From Bradyrhizobium zhengyangense (GTDB lineage: Bacteria > Pseudomonadota > Alphaproteobacteria > Rhizobiales > Xanthobacteraceae): DNA of 64,000 nucleotides. Every line of letters starts with the position of its first letter. Within the stretch, counting starts at the first letter, position 1. Shown one piece after another: positions 42,694 through 52,067 of this stretch. The DNA is taken from assembly GCF_022012435.1 (NCBI RefSeq), contig NZ_JAKLUA010000001.1:1178001-1242000 (forward strand), written 5' to 3'. The notes below the pieces were generated by a model. That model was not told where the DNA came from, searched no databases, and saw only the letters and a list, made by a program, of their open reading frames with translations. Both the position numbers and the translations under genes were made by a program.

Positions 42694-45300
42694 CTACCAG
42701 GCATATCGCAGGCTCCCCGTGCCAGCGTAAGTCTGCGCCCTGCTCGCGAACTCGCCGTCGAACTTCGCAGACAGCGTGACGCCGTTGGCGAGCTTGAGCT
42801 CGGCGCCGGCCGAGGCGAGCGCGGCATTCTTCGTGGGCGTCGCACCGTTGACGATGAAGCTCGCGCCGGGAAGCGCCTGGAAAGCCGCGGCAAGGCTCGG
42901 ATCACTTACCCAGTCATGAGCCCAGGCAGCACGAGCCCGCAGGGTCAGGGCCGCATTGGGCGCGACCATGGTGGCGCGATCGAAGCGCGCACCGAGCTCG
43001 CTGCGTGCATCATAGGCAGCGCGGCCGTTATAGGCGAGAGCGAAGCCGCCGCCGGTGAGATCGGTCTCGCTATAGGACGGCGTGCGGAAGTTCTGGCCCT
43101 GCAACGCCGCGTACGGCGTCACACCGACAATCGACGTAGCGAAACGATAGCCGCCTTCGATGCGCGCACCGATGGTCTGGGCGTTGAACTTGGCGGCGGG
43201 ATGATCGCCGAGCGGCGCGAAGCGATCGGTCGACATCCAGTGATTGGCGGCCGCGATCGAGGCGGCGAGATAGGCCGCCCCCGAACGAACCGCCGTGTAG
43301 ACGCCCCCCTGGAACGCATCGCTCTTGCCACCGCCGATCCCGTTCGCCAGATCCCACTTGGTGCCGCCACCGGACAACGCAAAGCCGACCACGACATTGC
43401 GGCCTAAGTGATAGTCGAGCCCGGCCGCGACGCCGGTCGCACGCGCTGTGAGATCCTGGCTGCCGACTACGGCATCGCCGCTCGTCTTGTTGTAGCCGCC
43501 GAACGCCGTGCCCCAGGCGGTCCAGCGCTCCTCGAAGGCCGGCGCGCTCGCCTTCATCGCCTTGTCGTAGGCCAGCGCAACATCCGCCGGTAGGCTCGCA
43601 CGCTCGGGCGCGAAGCCGAACGCCGCCTGACCCGCTCCCCCGCCGAGACCACTGCGGCCGTCGACGAACGGATCGAGCATCAGGCCGAGGAACTGCCCCG
43701 TGAACTGCAACGCGCCTTGCTGCGCGCCGGTCGCGGCCTCGCCCGAGAGCTGCGTCAATGCGGTGGCGAGATCTCTTCCAGTAAGACCGAACACGGTGAC
43801 GAAGTTCGGCGTCAGCGTCCCGCCATTGTTGAAGAAGGCGTTGAGCGACGTGGCGACGTTCCGCTGGTTCTGATTGAGGCCGGCTCCGGGAAGCGTGCCG
43901 AGCGCTGCCGTGAGGTTCAGGAGCACATCTCTCGATGTATAGCTGAGGCTTTCGGCAAAGCCGGCCGGCACGTTGCCGCTGACGCCGCTGAACGTCGTGC
44001 CGCCGAGGCCGCCGGCCGCATGCAGGATCGTGTACTGCCTGACGGCATAGCTGCCAGCCGCAAACGCCGTCTGCACGCTGCCACCGGTCAGCGTCGCCGT
44101 GGTCAAGACCTTGGCGATCGAGGCGGTCGAGGGATCGAGATGCACCAGATAGATCGCGCCGGATTGAAACGCGAGGCTGCCCGAAATCGCGAGCGCGCCG
44201 CCGGGCGTGCCCAGGCCCGGGGCCAGTGTGCCACCGCTCTTCACGGCCACATCGCCGACGGTGCCGGTACCCCCGAGCACGCCGCCGTTCACCCTGACGT
44301 TCGCGAACATCGATCCGTTGACCAGAACGGTGCCGGCCTGGATGTCCAGGGACGAGGCATCGGCTGTGACACCCGTCAGCGTCCAGGTCGACGTCCCGGT
44401 CTTCTCCAGCTTGTCGAACTGGCGGAACTGCCCGCTCGGACCAAAGTTCGAAAGATCGAACGTCTGGTCGACCGCCCCACCGAAGCGCAATGTATTGATT
44501 CCGGCGCCGCCAAGGACCTGTCCCGTGATGTCCGATCCGGCACGAAGTTCGAAGAGGTCGTTGCCGCCCTTCAAGTCGACGGCCACCCCGAAGGCATTCC
44601 CCTTGATCACACCCGAATTGATGACGGTGTCATCATTGATCGAGCCGAGGATTGCGTGGCTCGAGGCACTCGAGATCTTGCCTGCATTGTTGATGACATT
44701 CCCATTGCCGGCCCCGCCGAGCAGGATTGCCGGTTGGTCGGCGGCTAGAACGGTGCCGCCCGACAGGATGTTCACCTGATTGTTGGCCGAACCATTGACG
44801 ATGCTGATCGCATTGGTTCCGAAAAAGAGGCTTCCAACGCCGCCTCCGATGTTGACCGTGTTGTTATTCGAGCCATCAAGCCCGAGCGACGAAGCGCCGA
44901 ACGCGTTGCCGGTGCCCAGGACCGCACCAGCATTCACCGCCACCGTATTGTTGTCGCTGAGCGTCAATAGGATTCCTGTATTGTTGGACGATAACGCAGC
45001 AATATTCTTCACAATGATCGAGCTGCTTGTCGCATTAAGGAATTTGACGCCCGGCAGACCTGCGCCGTCCAAGACAGTGGGCGTGCTGCCGTCTCCGACA
45101 TTGACCGTAACGCCGCTCGCCCCGCTTGCCGTTGCAACGGCGGTGTTGCCTAAGCCCGCGCAGGTCGCAGTGTCTCCGGACTGGAGCCCGGTCTGGACCC
45201 CGCCTCCGGTCACCACACATGCGGCTTCCGCGGGTGCCGTGAACCACGACAGCATCATCCCCGCGGCAAACGTGCCGGCGGCGGCGCGCCATCGGCGCAT
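42694..45300 (-). CDS. Autotransporter (type V secretion) protein
   Basis: An 868-residue outer-membrane protein. A signal peptide at residues 1 to about 27 ends with TAPAEAA. The passenger of about 500 residues is rich in Gly, Asn, Ser, Thr and Val with beta-helix-like repeats (for example NNTVNIGGGVGS and NNQVNILSGG) and ends in an autotransporter-associated beta-strand stretch (KTGTSTWTLTGVTADA). The last 270 residues are the barrel, ending in LRYAW. GGGAG lies five bases before the start; an earlier ATG at 45339 is less likely. It is divergent from an AraC regulator that may control it. Passenger function is unknown. Confidence 0.9.
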   Translation of the reverse strand: MRRWRAAAGTFAAGMMLSWFTAPAEAACVVTGGGVQTGLQSGDTATCAGLGNTAVATASGASGVTVNVGDGSTPTVLDGAGLPGVKFLNATSSSIIVKNIAALSSNNTGILLTLSDNNTVAVNAGAVLGTGNAFGASSLGLDGSNNNTVNIGGGVGSLFFGTNAISIVNGSANNQVNILSGGTVLAADQPAILLGGAGNGNVINNAGKISSASSHAILGSINDDTVINSGVIKGNAFGVAVDLKGGNDLFELRAGSDITGQVLGGAGINTLRFGGAVDQTFDLSNFGPSGQFRQFDKLEKTGTSTWTLTGVTADASSLDIQAGTVLVNGSMFANVRVNGGVLGGTGTVGDVAVKSGGTLAPGLGTPGGALAISGSLAFQSGAIYLVHLDPSTASIAKVLTTATLTGGSVQTAFAAGSYAVRQYTILHAAGGLGGTTFSGVSGNVPAGFAESLSYTSRDVLLNLTAALGTLPGAGLNQNQRNVATSLNAFFNNGGTLTPNFVTVFGLTGRDLATALTQLSGEAATGAQQGALQFTGQFLGLMLDPFVDGRSGLGGGAGQAAFGFAPERASLPADVALAYDKAMKASAPAFEERWTAWGTAFGGYNKTSGDAVVGSQDLTARATGVAAGLDYHLGRNVVVGFALSGGGTKWDLANGIGGGKSDAFQGGVYTAVRSGAAYLAASIAAANHWMSTDRFAPLGDHPAAKFNAQTIGARIEGGYRFATSIVGVTPYAALQGQNFRTPSYSETDLTGGGFALAYNGRAAYDARSELGARFDRATMVAPNAALTLRARAAWAHDWVSDPSLAAAFQALPGASFIVNGATPTKNAALASAGAELKLANGVTLSAKFDGEFASRAQTYAGTGSLRYAW

Positions 45301-45696
45301 GACACTCCCGGTTGGCGACGGGCCTGCTGCAAACATCATTGATTCCTCAGCGCTTCCGATATCGGAGCACCGTAGGGTGACGCTCCGCCGAGCGCTTGGT
45401 CAGGAAGGAAGCGCGGCGCGGACAGGAAAGAAGCGTCGAGCGCTTTCGGAGCCGTGTTGCAGGTGGGCCACAGGAGAATGGGACTCGGGAGAAGTCCAGT
45501 GAGACCTGAGGGAAATTACGATCCCACCACGCGGGACCTGCGCCCGATCGACTTGTCGACGCCGGCGACTATCCTTCCCGAACCGGCTGCTCGCGCGAAG
45601 GATCGACTAGGGTGTCCTCGTGTGGCAAGTTGTCGCGCGACATGACGGCCTTGCTTCGGCTGTCACGTGCAACCCGGATCAGAGGAGGCAACGTCA
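45301..45696. promoter_or_regulatory. Divergent control region of autotransporter and AraC genes
   Basis: This 396-base gap contains two direct repeats, GTCAGGAAGGAAGCG (45399-45413) and GACAGGAAAGAAGCG (45421-45435), 22 bases apart, flanked by GAGCGCTT copies at 45390-45397 and 45439-45446. Two direct copies two helical turns apart are what an AraC-family dimer usually binds. No gene is evident within the gap. Confidence 0.5.
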
Positions 45697-46764
45697 GTGC
45701 CGAAAATCGCCGGCGACGATGGAGCAAAACCGGAGACAATTGCGCCAAACATTCCTCAATCCGTGTTCGATTTGACGACGTTGCCCGCCAAAGATGCCGT
45801 CGCCGCCTGGCAGGAGGGCCTCGGCAGCATGTACAATATCCGCCTCCACCGTGACGAGGCGGATGAGCCGCTTCGCATTCGTACCAAGGCTTACCACTTC
45901 GACGGTTTCATCCTCGGCGACCTGCAGGTTGGCGTTAAACAGGACGTCGCGCGCTCGCGCGCGCGCTACGCACGAGACGGACTCGACGGCTACACGCTTC
46001 ACTTTCATAGCAAGGAATGCGTCGCTTCGGCGGAGAACCGATCGCATGAGCGTGTGCAGTCCGGCGACCTGCTGATCCTCGACCAGGCGCAGACAAGCTC
46101 ATCCAAGCTCAATGGCCAGGACGATCTCTATATGGTCGTACCGCGCGCGATGCTGGCTCCGCTGCTGAAAGCACCGGATGAGCAGAACGCGCGCATCATC
46201 TCCGGGAAGAGCCCGTTGGTCGCGCTGTTTCGCAGTCATTTGCATGCGTTGCACCGGGCTGGAGCCGAGCTCCATCCGGAAGCTGCAACCGCCCTCAACC
46301 GCCCGACACTCGAGCTCGCAGCGGCGGCAATTAATGCGACGGTTCGCGAAGAGAATTCGGTCGGACCGCAGATGATTTTGACGGCGGAAATCTGCCGCTA
46401 TATCGACGATCATGCGATCGATACTGATCTGACGGTCGACAAGATCGCCGCCGCCTTCAGCATGTCAGAGCGGAGGCTTTACTATCTCATGAGCATTCAT
46501 GGCGGCGTCGCAGCCTATATCCAGAAAGTCAGGCTGCGCCGCGTGCGCGCTGCGCTCATCGATCCGGCCTGTCGGCACAGGACAATTGCTGAGATTGCGG
46601 AAGGCTACGGGTTCACGGACCCCACGAATTTCAGCCGTGCCTTTCGCCGCACATTCGACATGAGTCCACGCGCAGTGCGTGCCTTTGCAAGCGCCGGCTG
46701 GCAGGGCGAGGTTTCCACACGCCATGGCTCCCGCACGATCTGGGACTGGATGCGCCGCATTTGA
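45697..46764 (+). CDS. AraC-family transcriptional regulator
   Basis: A 355-residue regulator. The N-terminal 200 residues match the AraC_binding_2 type of sensor domain; the C-terminal 100 hold two helix-turn-helix motifs, KIAAAFSMSERRLYYLMSIH and IAEIAEGYGFTDPTNFSRAFRRTF. The GTG at 45697 was chosen because GGAGG lies eight bases upstream; a GTG ten codons earlier lacks a site. It is divergent from the autotransporter, with direct repeats between them, so it probably controls that gene, itself, or both. Confidence 0.9.
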   Translation: MPKIAGDDGAKPETIAPNIPQSVFDLTTLPAKDAVAAWQEGLGSMYNIRLHRDEADEPLRIRTKAYHFDGFILGDLQVGVKQDVARSRARYARDGLDGYTLHFHSKECVASAENRSHERVQSGDLLILDQAQTSSSKLNGQDDLYMVVPRAMLAPLLKAPDEQNARIISGKSPLVALFRSHLHALHRAGAELHPEAATALNRPTLELAAAAINATVREENSVGPQMILTAEICRYIDDHAIDTDLTVDKIAAAFSMSERRLYYLMSIHGGVAAYIQKVRLRRVRAALIDPACRHRTIAEIAEGYGFTDPTNFSRAFRRTFDMSPRAVRAFASAGWQGEVSTRHGSRTIWDWMRRI

Positions 46765-47037
46765 TGGCCGCCGCGAAGGTGGTTCGCAGAACCGAACCTT
46801 GCCTGCACTGTTTCGGGCGACGCGATCGGATGTCCGCCCGCGACGGCTTTTGCAATATCTGACGATTTTCTTGCAGCAGACGACAAATCGGCGGCGCTGC
46901 CTGCCGACGCACTTGAGTCCAGGACTTCCAACTCTCTAGGTTGAACACGGACGAAGCCTTCGCTCGCGGAAGGCACCTTTTTTGAGGCGCGCCGATGTCT
47001 TGGCGCCTACGTCGGCAGAATTGTGTTGGGAGGGAAA

Positions 47038-48012
47038 TTGTCCGGCGAACCTAATTTCAGCAGACTGCAATTCGATCTGCCCGAGACGTCCGATCGCAAG
47101 ACGCTGGAATGGATTCGGGAGGAGTTCGGCCGCCGGCACTTCAGGGTGGATATCGAACCTGACGCCGAAGCCCCGCTCCGCTTGAACGGCACCAGTCGGT
47201 TCCTGTCCGACTTCTCCCTCTACCGTGGCAAGTGTTCGCCGCTGCGTAGTCGCACGCTGGTCGACACGTCCGAGGGAGGCGACTTCATCGTCACCGTAGC
47301 CCTCGCCGGCGAGATGTCGCTACATGCGGGTGACGATAACCTCGTGCTTCAGCCGGGTCAGGCCCTGATCGGACGAGACAACGCAGCAAGCTTTCTTCGC
47401 ACAGGGCGGGACGCCGAATTCATGACGATATCAGTGCGGCGCCATCTGATCGAACCACTTGTCCCGAATTTCTCGGAACTGACGCAAGCGCCGCATGCCG
47501 GCGACGCTCAGGCCATTCGGCTCTTGATCGGCTACCTGCGCATGCTCGAAACCGAGGAGGCGATCGACGACCCGGAGATGCGACATGTCGTGACAACCCA
47601 TGTGCAGGACCTGGCAGCGCTGACGCTCGGCACGACGCGCGATGCTCAGGCTTTCGCCGAACAGCGTGGCGGTCGCGCCGGCCGGCTGGCGACGGTCAAG
47701 GCCGATATTCTGTCCAATCTGAAGAACCCCGAGCTGTCGGTGGCAAGCGTTGCCGCCCGCCAGGGCTTGACGCCACGCTACATTCACATGTTGTTCGAAA
47801 CCGAAGGCGTCACCTTCTCGGAATATGTCGTCGCCATGCGGCTGACACGGGCGCACCGGATGCTGACCGATCCGCGCCTCGCCGATCGGATGATCCATGC
47901 AATCGCCCTCGATGCCGGCTTCAGCGATCTCTCATATTTCAACCGCACCTTCCGTCGCCGCTTCGGCGTGACGCCGTCGGAGGTCCGCGCGGTGGCCTTG
48001 CGGCGAGAATAG
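47038..48012 (+). CDS. AraC-family transcriptional regulator
   Basis: A 324-residue protein with the same layout as the previous regulator but clearly diverged. The C-terminal helix-turn-helix pair is SVASVAARQGLTPRYIHMLF and AIALDAGFSDLSYFNRTFRRRF. The TTG at 47038 has GGGAGGG three bases upstream; a GTG at 47023 is an alternative. A gap of 273 bases separates it from the first AraC gene. Its target is unknown; the AhpD-like and MgtC-like genes follow in the same direction. Confidence 0.88.
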   Translation: MSGEPNFSRLQFDLPETSDRKTLEWIREEFGRRHFRVDIEPDAEAPLRLNGTSRFLSDFSLYRGKCSPLRSRTLVDTSEGGDFIVTVALAGEMSLHAGDDNLVLQPGQALIGRDNAASFLRTGRDAEFMTISVRRHLIEPLVPNFSELTQAPHAGDAQAIRLLIGYLRMLETEEAIDDPEMRHVVTTHVQDLAALTLGTTRDAQAFAEQRGGRAGRLATVKADILSNLKNPELSVASVAARQGLTPRYIHMLFETEGVTFSEYVVAMRLTRAHRMLTDPRLADRMIHAIALDAGFSDLSYFNRTFRRRFGVTPSEVRAVALRRE

Positions 48013-48090
48013 CTTCCGCCGTCATGCCCCGGCTTGATGTTGAGGCGCCCGCCCGCATCGACTATGTTTGCCAGCCCCAAGCCGGAATCC

Positions 48091-48684
48091 ATGCCCATGA
48101 CAAAGCCTGCGCAACGCTTCGCCGCACCCGCCATCGACAGCCTGCCCGACGACATCCGCACGCGCCTGCTCGCCGTGCAGGAAAAGAGCGGCTTCGTGCC
48201 CAACGTCTTCCTGACGCTGGCCTATCGCCCCGACGAATTCCGCGCCTTCTTCGCCTATCACGACGCACTGATGGAGAAGGACGGCGGGCTCACCAAGGCC
48301 GAGCGCGAGATGATCGTGGTGGCGACCTCGGCCGCCAACCAGTGCCAATATTGCGTGATCGCCCATGGCGCGATCCTGCGCATCCGCGCCAAGAATCCGC
48401 TGATCGCCGACCAGGTCGCGATCAACTACCGCAAGGCCGATATCACGCCGCGCGAGAAAGCCATGCTCGATTTCGCGATGAAGATTTCGACCGACGCACA
48501 GCGGATCGCCGATGAGGATTTTGCCGCATTGGCTCCGCATGGCTTCAGTAACGACGACATCTGGGACATCGCGGCGATCTCGGCCTTCTTCGCGCTGTCA
48601 AACCGTTTGGCGAATTTCACCGGCATGCGGCCGAACGAAGAATTCTATCTGATGGGCCGCCTGCCCAAGACTGAAAAGAAATGA
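48091..48684 (+). CDS. Peroxidase-related AhpD/carboxymuconolactone decarboxylase-like protein
   Basis: A 197-residue all-helical protein of the AhpD-like superfamily. The redox motif CQYCVIAHG (CxxC with a downstream His) sits near residue 87, as in the 'uncharacterised peroxidase-related enzyme' group. The two cysteines suggest a thiol-based alkylhydroperoxide reductase activity. Starts at 48064 and 48097 are also possible, none with a strong ribosome site. Its stop overlaps the start of the MgtC-like gene (ATGA). Confidence 0.87.
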   Translation: MPMTKPAQRFAAPAIDSLPDDIRTRLLAVQEKSGFVPNVFLTLAYRPDEFRAFFAYHDALMEKDGGLTKAEREMIVVATSAANQCQYCVIAHGAILRIRAKNPLIADQVAINYRKADITPREKAMLDFAMKISTDAQRIADEDFAALAPHGFSNDDIWDIAAISAFFALSNRLANFTGMRPNEEFYLMGRLPKTEKK

Positions 48685-49160
48685 CCGAGCTCGACTGGCC
48701 CGAAATCCTGCTGCGCCTTGGCGTCGCGACGCTTGCCGGCAGCGCGATCGGTCTCAACCGCGATCTGCACGGCAATCCGATCGGGCTGAAGACGCTCGGC
48801 ATCGTCAGCCTCTCCACCGCGACCGTGGTGCTGCTGGCACTGCAACTCTCCGAGCCCGGCAAGGTCATCGATGCCACCAGCCGGGTGATCCAGGGCATCC
48901 TCACCGGCATCGGCTTCCTCGGCGCTGGCGTGATCGTCCATGAAAGCGACCGATTTCGCGTCCGCGGTCTGACCAGCGCCGCCTGCACCTTCCTTGCCGC
49001 CTGCCTCGGTGTGGTCTGCGGCGCCGGGCAATGGAAGATCGTTGCAGTCTCGCTGGGGCTCGCCTTTGTGGTGCTCACGATCGGTCGCCGCATTGAGCAT
49101 CACCTGCACCGGATGCTCGGAGGCAAGGACCAGCCGCACGAGGACACCAGGCAGACCTAG
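48681..49160 (+). CDS. MgtC/SapB-family membrane protein
   Basis: A 159-residue protein with four to five membrane helices. The motifs AGSAIGLNRDLHGNPIGLKT and GFLGAGVIVHE are diagnostic of MgtC/SapB. It is shorter than MgtC of Salmonella and lacks the soluble C-terminal domain, ending soon after the last helix with a polar tail. It overlaps the AhpD-like gene by four bases. Members are linked with magnesium limitation and survival under acid or intracellular conditions. Confidence 0.9.
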   Translation: MTELDWPEILLRLGVATLAGSAIGLNRDLHGNPIGLKTLGIVSLSTATVVLLALQLSEPGKVIDATSRVIQGILTGIGFLGAGVIVHESDRFRVRGLTSAACTFLAACLGVVCGAGQWKIVAVSLGLAFVVLTIGRRIEHHLHRMLGGKDQPHEDTRQT

Positions 49161-49269
49161 CGGCCTTTGCTCAAATCTTCCGCTCGCTTATTGGTCCGAA
49201 GCACCGATAATTACCGCGAAACTTCGCGGTTGTCGGCGATCCCGCGACCGTTCGAACCCGAGAGACACC

Positions 49270-49932
49270 ATGGATAGCAGCACTCACGACCCCGGCAACG
49301 TCACGTTCGACTTCCGCGAACTGTCGGCGCGCGACAAATACAAGCTGCTGATCGGCACCGTCGTGCCGCGGCCGATCGCGCTGGTGACGACGGTCGATCT
49401 TCAAGGGAAGATCAACGCCGCGCCGTTCAGCTTCTTCAATTGCCTGTCGGCCGATCCGCCGATCCTTGCGCTCGGCGTCGAGAACCACCCGGACATGCGG
49501 TTCAAGGACACCGGCCTCAACATCCGGCTGACCGAGGTCTTCACCGTCAACATCGTCTCGCACGCCATTGCCGAAGCGATGCATGTCTGCGCCGTGCCGT
49601 TCGCGCCTGATCATGATGAACTCGAGGCTGCAGGCCTGACCGCCATGCCCGGCAAGACCGTGGCGTCACCCTGGATCAAGGAGGCGCCGGCGGCATTCGA
49701 ATGTCGCCGCCATGTCACCCTCGAACTCGGCAAGTCGCGCCAGATCATCCTCGGCGAAATTCTGTTAGCGCATTACCATTCGGACGTCGTGGATGCCGAG
49801 CGCCTGCACATCGACCCGGCGAAGCTCGATGCCATCGCCAGGCTCGGCGGCAGCACCTGCTCCACCATTCGCGACCGTTTCGACATGGAGACACCGACGC
49901 TGGATGACCATTGGAGCCAGCGGCAGTCCTAG
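49270..49932 (+). CDS. Flavin reductase-like (DIM6/NTAB) family protein
   Basis: A 220-residue FMN-binding split-barrel protein. Typical is the N-terminal LLIGTVVPRPIALVTTVD, then NAAPFSFFNCLSADPPILALG and a DTGLNIRLTEVFTVNIVS segment. Such proteins reduce free flavin or act as small flavoenzymes. It lies 109 bases downstream of the MgtC-like gene. No monooxygenase partner is adjacent. Confidence 0.9.
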   Translation: MDSSTHDPGNVTFDFRELSARDKYKLLIGTVVPRPIALVTTVDLQGKINAAPFSFFNCLSADPPILALGVENHPDMRFKDTGLNIRLTEVFTVNIVSHAIAEAMHVCAVPFAPDHDELEAAGLTAMPGKTVASPWIKEAPAAFECRRHVTLELGKSRQIILGEILLAHYHSDVVDAERLHIDPAKLDAIARLGGSTCSTIRDRFDMETPTLDDHWSQRQS

Positions 49933-50106
49933 TTGAGGGTCGACAACGGGGTTCGTTGCTCCGCGAGCTCTATACTGCTCGCGAGCTCGGACCTCGAGCA
50001 AAGAGCGGCTCTCGCTCAAGGGGTGCGTTACAGCGCGCAGGCTTATAAGTTTTCGCATCGGAGGAACAATCGTGCCCTCTCCGCGTCTCGCGCGAAGGCG
50101 CCGGAA

Positions 50107-50349
50107 CTAGCCGTCTGCCGGCTCTTCGACCTCGAGCGTGATCGAGATTTTCAGGCACGGCGCATGTTCGTCCTCGCGCACGTCGACGACGACCTGGTCG
50201 GCGCTGCCGGCCACGAATGCTTCGCGGGCGATGGATGCGCCGGTCAGCATCGCCTCCTTGCGGGCAACGTCGACACTGGCGAAATTCTGCCCATCCTCGT
50301 CGCGGATGAGACGGCTATCTTCATGGATGTCAAAATGAAAGCGCGGCAT
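50107..50349 (-). CDS. DUF6894 small protein
   Basis: An 80-residue protein starting MPRFHFDIHEDSRLIRDEDG, the recognisable beginning of the DUF6894 family found in many copies in Bradyrhizobium. It is acidic and has no signal peptide. It directly follows the Crp/Fnr gene (7-base gap), so the two may be co-transcribed. Function unknown. Confidence 0.8.
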   Translation of the reverse strand: MPRFHFDIHEDSRLIRDEDGQNFASVDVARKEAMLTGASIAREAFVAGSADQVVVDVREDEHAPCLKISITLEVEEPADG

Positions 50350-50356
50350 CCGGACC

Positions 50357-51088
50357 TCAAAGGGTTGGCGACTGATGGAGGTAACGGTCGTCGAAATCCG
50401 CCAGTTCCTGAAATTTTCGCTCATCGAGCACGGTGACCCGGCCGCGATTGAGTTCGACGATCCCCTCCTGGCGCAGCTGCCTGATCACCCGGTTGGCGTG
50501 AACCGCGGTGATCCCCAGGGCTTCGCCGATCTGCTCCTGGGTCAGCGGCATCTCGAAATTGCCGCCGTCGACGCGGCCTATCACCCTGAGACGTTCGCGC
50601 AGCTCTATCATGACGTGGGCGAGGCGCGCGGGCGCGGGGCGTTGGCCGACATTGACGATCCATTCGCGAAACATCGCCGCATCGATCAGCGTGTCGCGCC
50701 AGAACAGTTCGGCGATACCCGGGCGGCGGCGATGCAGCTTCTGCAGTGTCTCATGGCTGATGAAGCCGAGCGTCGCTGGCGTCAGCGTCGACAGATCATG
50801 GTCCATCACGTGCAGGAACAGGCTCATGAGATCGGGGATCTCGCCGGGAATGTGCAGCGAGAGGATCTGCCGCTTGCCGTTCGCGATCGTCTTGGAACGC
50901 GCGCAGAATCCGTCCGCAATCAGGCAACAATCGGTCGCCCGCTCACCGTCGCGCACGACCGCCGTCTCGGCCGGATAGTGCCGGACCGAGATCGGCAGCG
51001 CCTCGATTTCCTTGATGTCCTCGTCCGCGATTGCGGACGAGAGGCGCAGTCGCTCGATGAGCGCCGCGCGGATCGCGTCGCTGGGCAC
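50357..51088 (-). CDS. Crp/Fnr-family transcriptional regulator
   Basis: A 243-residue regulator with an N-terminal cyclic-nucleotide-binding-like barrel (AETAVVRDGERATDCCLIADGF, read in part) and a C-terminal winged helix, TQEQIGEALGITAVHANRVI. The cysteine set needed for an Fnr iron-sulfur cluster at the N terminus is missing, so oxygen sensing by that route is unlikely. Many paralogues of this short type occur in Bradyrhizobium. A DUF6894 gene follows. Confidence 0.9.
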   Translation of the reverse strand: MPSDAIRAALIERLRLSSAIADEDIKEIEALPISVRHYPAETAVVRDGERATDCCLIADGFCARSKTIANGKRQILSLHIPGEIPDLMSLFLHVMDHDLSTLTPATLGFISHETLQKLHRRRPGIAELFWRDTLIDAAMFREWIVNVGQRPAPARLAHVMIELRERLRVIGRVDGGNFEMPLTQEQIGEALGITAVHANRVIRQLRQEGIVELNRGRVTVLDERKFQELADFDDRYLHQSPTL

Positions 51089-51235
51089 TGTGTTTGGCTC
51101 CGGTCATGGAGATGGAACTGTTAGCGCCGCAGCGCCGTCAGAACGGAAACCCGCGATCGCCTTGCCCGGTTCCAACAAAAGTTAAGGACGCGACTTGCCA
51201 CCTCATGGTCTGCTTGGCCCTCGAAAGGGCAAATC

Positions 51236-51439
51236 ATGACCAAGAAACGCAACCGTACGCGCCCCGCCCTGTCACTCCAGGAGCGCCTGAACAAGTTCAC
51301 GGAAGACGCTCGCGCCGCAGCCCGAAACTTGCCGGCTGGCGCCGAGCGCCACGCGTTGCTGCAGAAGGCCCGCGACGGCGAAGCCGCTGCCGACATGGAG
51401 CGACTGCTCTCCTCGCCGGATCAGCAACATCTGAAGTAA
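51236..51439 (+). CDS. Small basic hypothetical protein
   Basis: A 67-residue, positively charged protein starting MTKKRNRTRPALSLQERLNK. It reads as helical, with a C-terminal DMERLLSSPDQQ. GAAAGGGCAA precedes the ATG. No family recognised. Codon use and the basic/helical pattern suggest a real gene. Confidence 0.6.
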   Translation: MTKKRNRTRPALSLQERLNKFTEDARAAARNLPAGAERHALLQKARDGEAAADMERLLSSPDQQHLK

Positions 51440-51480
51440 TTCCGCCGCGACGTTGCTTGCGGCGACGAAGCGCTACGCTG

Positions 51481-51624
51481 CTAGTGCTTCACCATCAACG
51501 GAAGCGCCGGCGCAAATCGCTCCTCAAACGTCAAAGTCCTCGCCTGGTGAACCGCAGCGAACGACGCCGAGATACCAGCTGAAGCGACTACGACCAAAGC
51601 AATTCCGAAAATCAGACGACGCAT
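51481..51624 (-). CDS. Very small secreted or membrane-anchored protein
   Basis: A 47-residue reading frame too short for usual gene calling. It starts MRRLIFGIALVVVASAGISA and continues to FAAVHQART, which has the form of a signal peptide with cleavage after SFA or FAA, leaving a mature peptide of about 25 residues with LTFEERFAPALPLMVKH. A perfect AGGAGG lies five bases before the ATG, one of the best ribosome sites in the window. It converges on the 67-residue protein gene. Confidence 0.7.
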   Translation of the reverse strand: MRRLIFGIALVVVASAGISASFAAVHQARTLTFEERFAPALPLMVKH

Positions 51625-51895
51625 GTGAGCCTCCTGTATGAGCTCCACCACCCTACGTAAGTGGGCTGGTTCTGTTTCAGGACGGTTTCATCGGCGCGGA
51701 AAATGATTGCGTTCAAGCGGCTGTGATCCGATCCGGCTCACGGGACCGCATGTCGTAACCAACTAATCAGTGTCGTTGTCGTCAGACGGCGCGGGCGGTA
51801 CCGGGAATTTTACGCCCGTGGTCACGATCGAGACTCGCAAGACGGCCGCGACAAGCAGGAGCTGCTCGCGTGCAGCGTCTTCGAGGAAGACTCAC

Positions 51896-52051
51896 ATGAA
51901 AATCGTCATTCAAAGGCTCAATGGACTGTGGCACCTCGTCGTCGGCTCGTATCGAATCCGCACGCCCTTCCTGGAGACCCAGGACCGCGCGCTGGTCGTG
52001 ACATACGCCAGGCGTGCCTACCCCGGCGCCAAGATATTCCAGCGCGACTGA
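51896..52051 (+). CDS. Small hypothetical protein
   Basis: A 51-residue protein starting MKIVIQRLNGLWHLVVGSYR and ending AYPGAKIFQRD. The balance of aromatic, basic and aliphatic residues suggests a small beta-alpha fold. AGGAAG stands seven bases before the ATG. No family recognised. It converges on the ParB-like gene. Confidence 0.55.
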   Translation: MKIVIQRLNGLWHLVVGSYRIRTPFLETQDRALVVTYARRAYPGAKIFQRD

Positions 52052-52067
52052 TGCGAACGCTGCGCGC

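Noticed and set aside
50072..50110. Twelve-codon frame (GTG to TAG) with a GGAGGAAC site upstream
   Set aside because: The ribosome-like site is good, but the peptide MPSPRLARRRRN is too short to support without expression data and could be chance.
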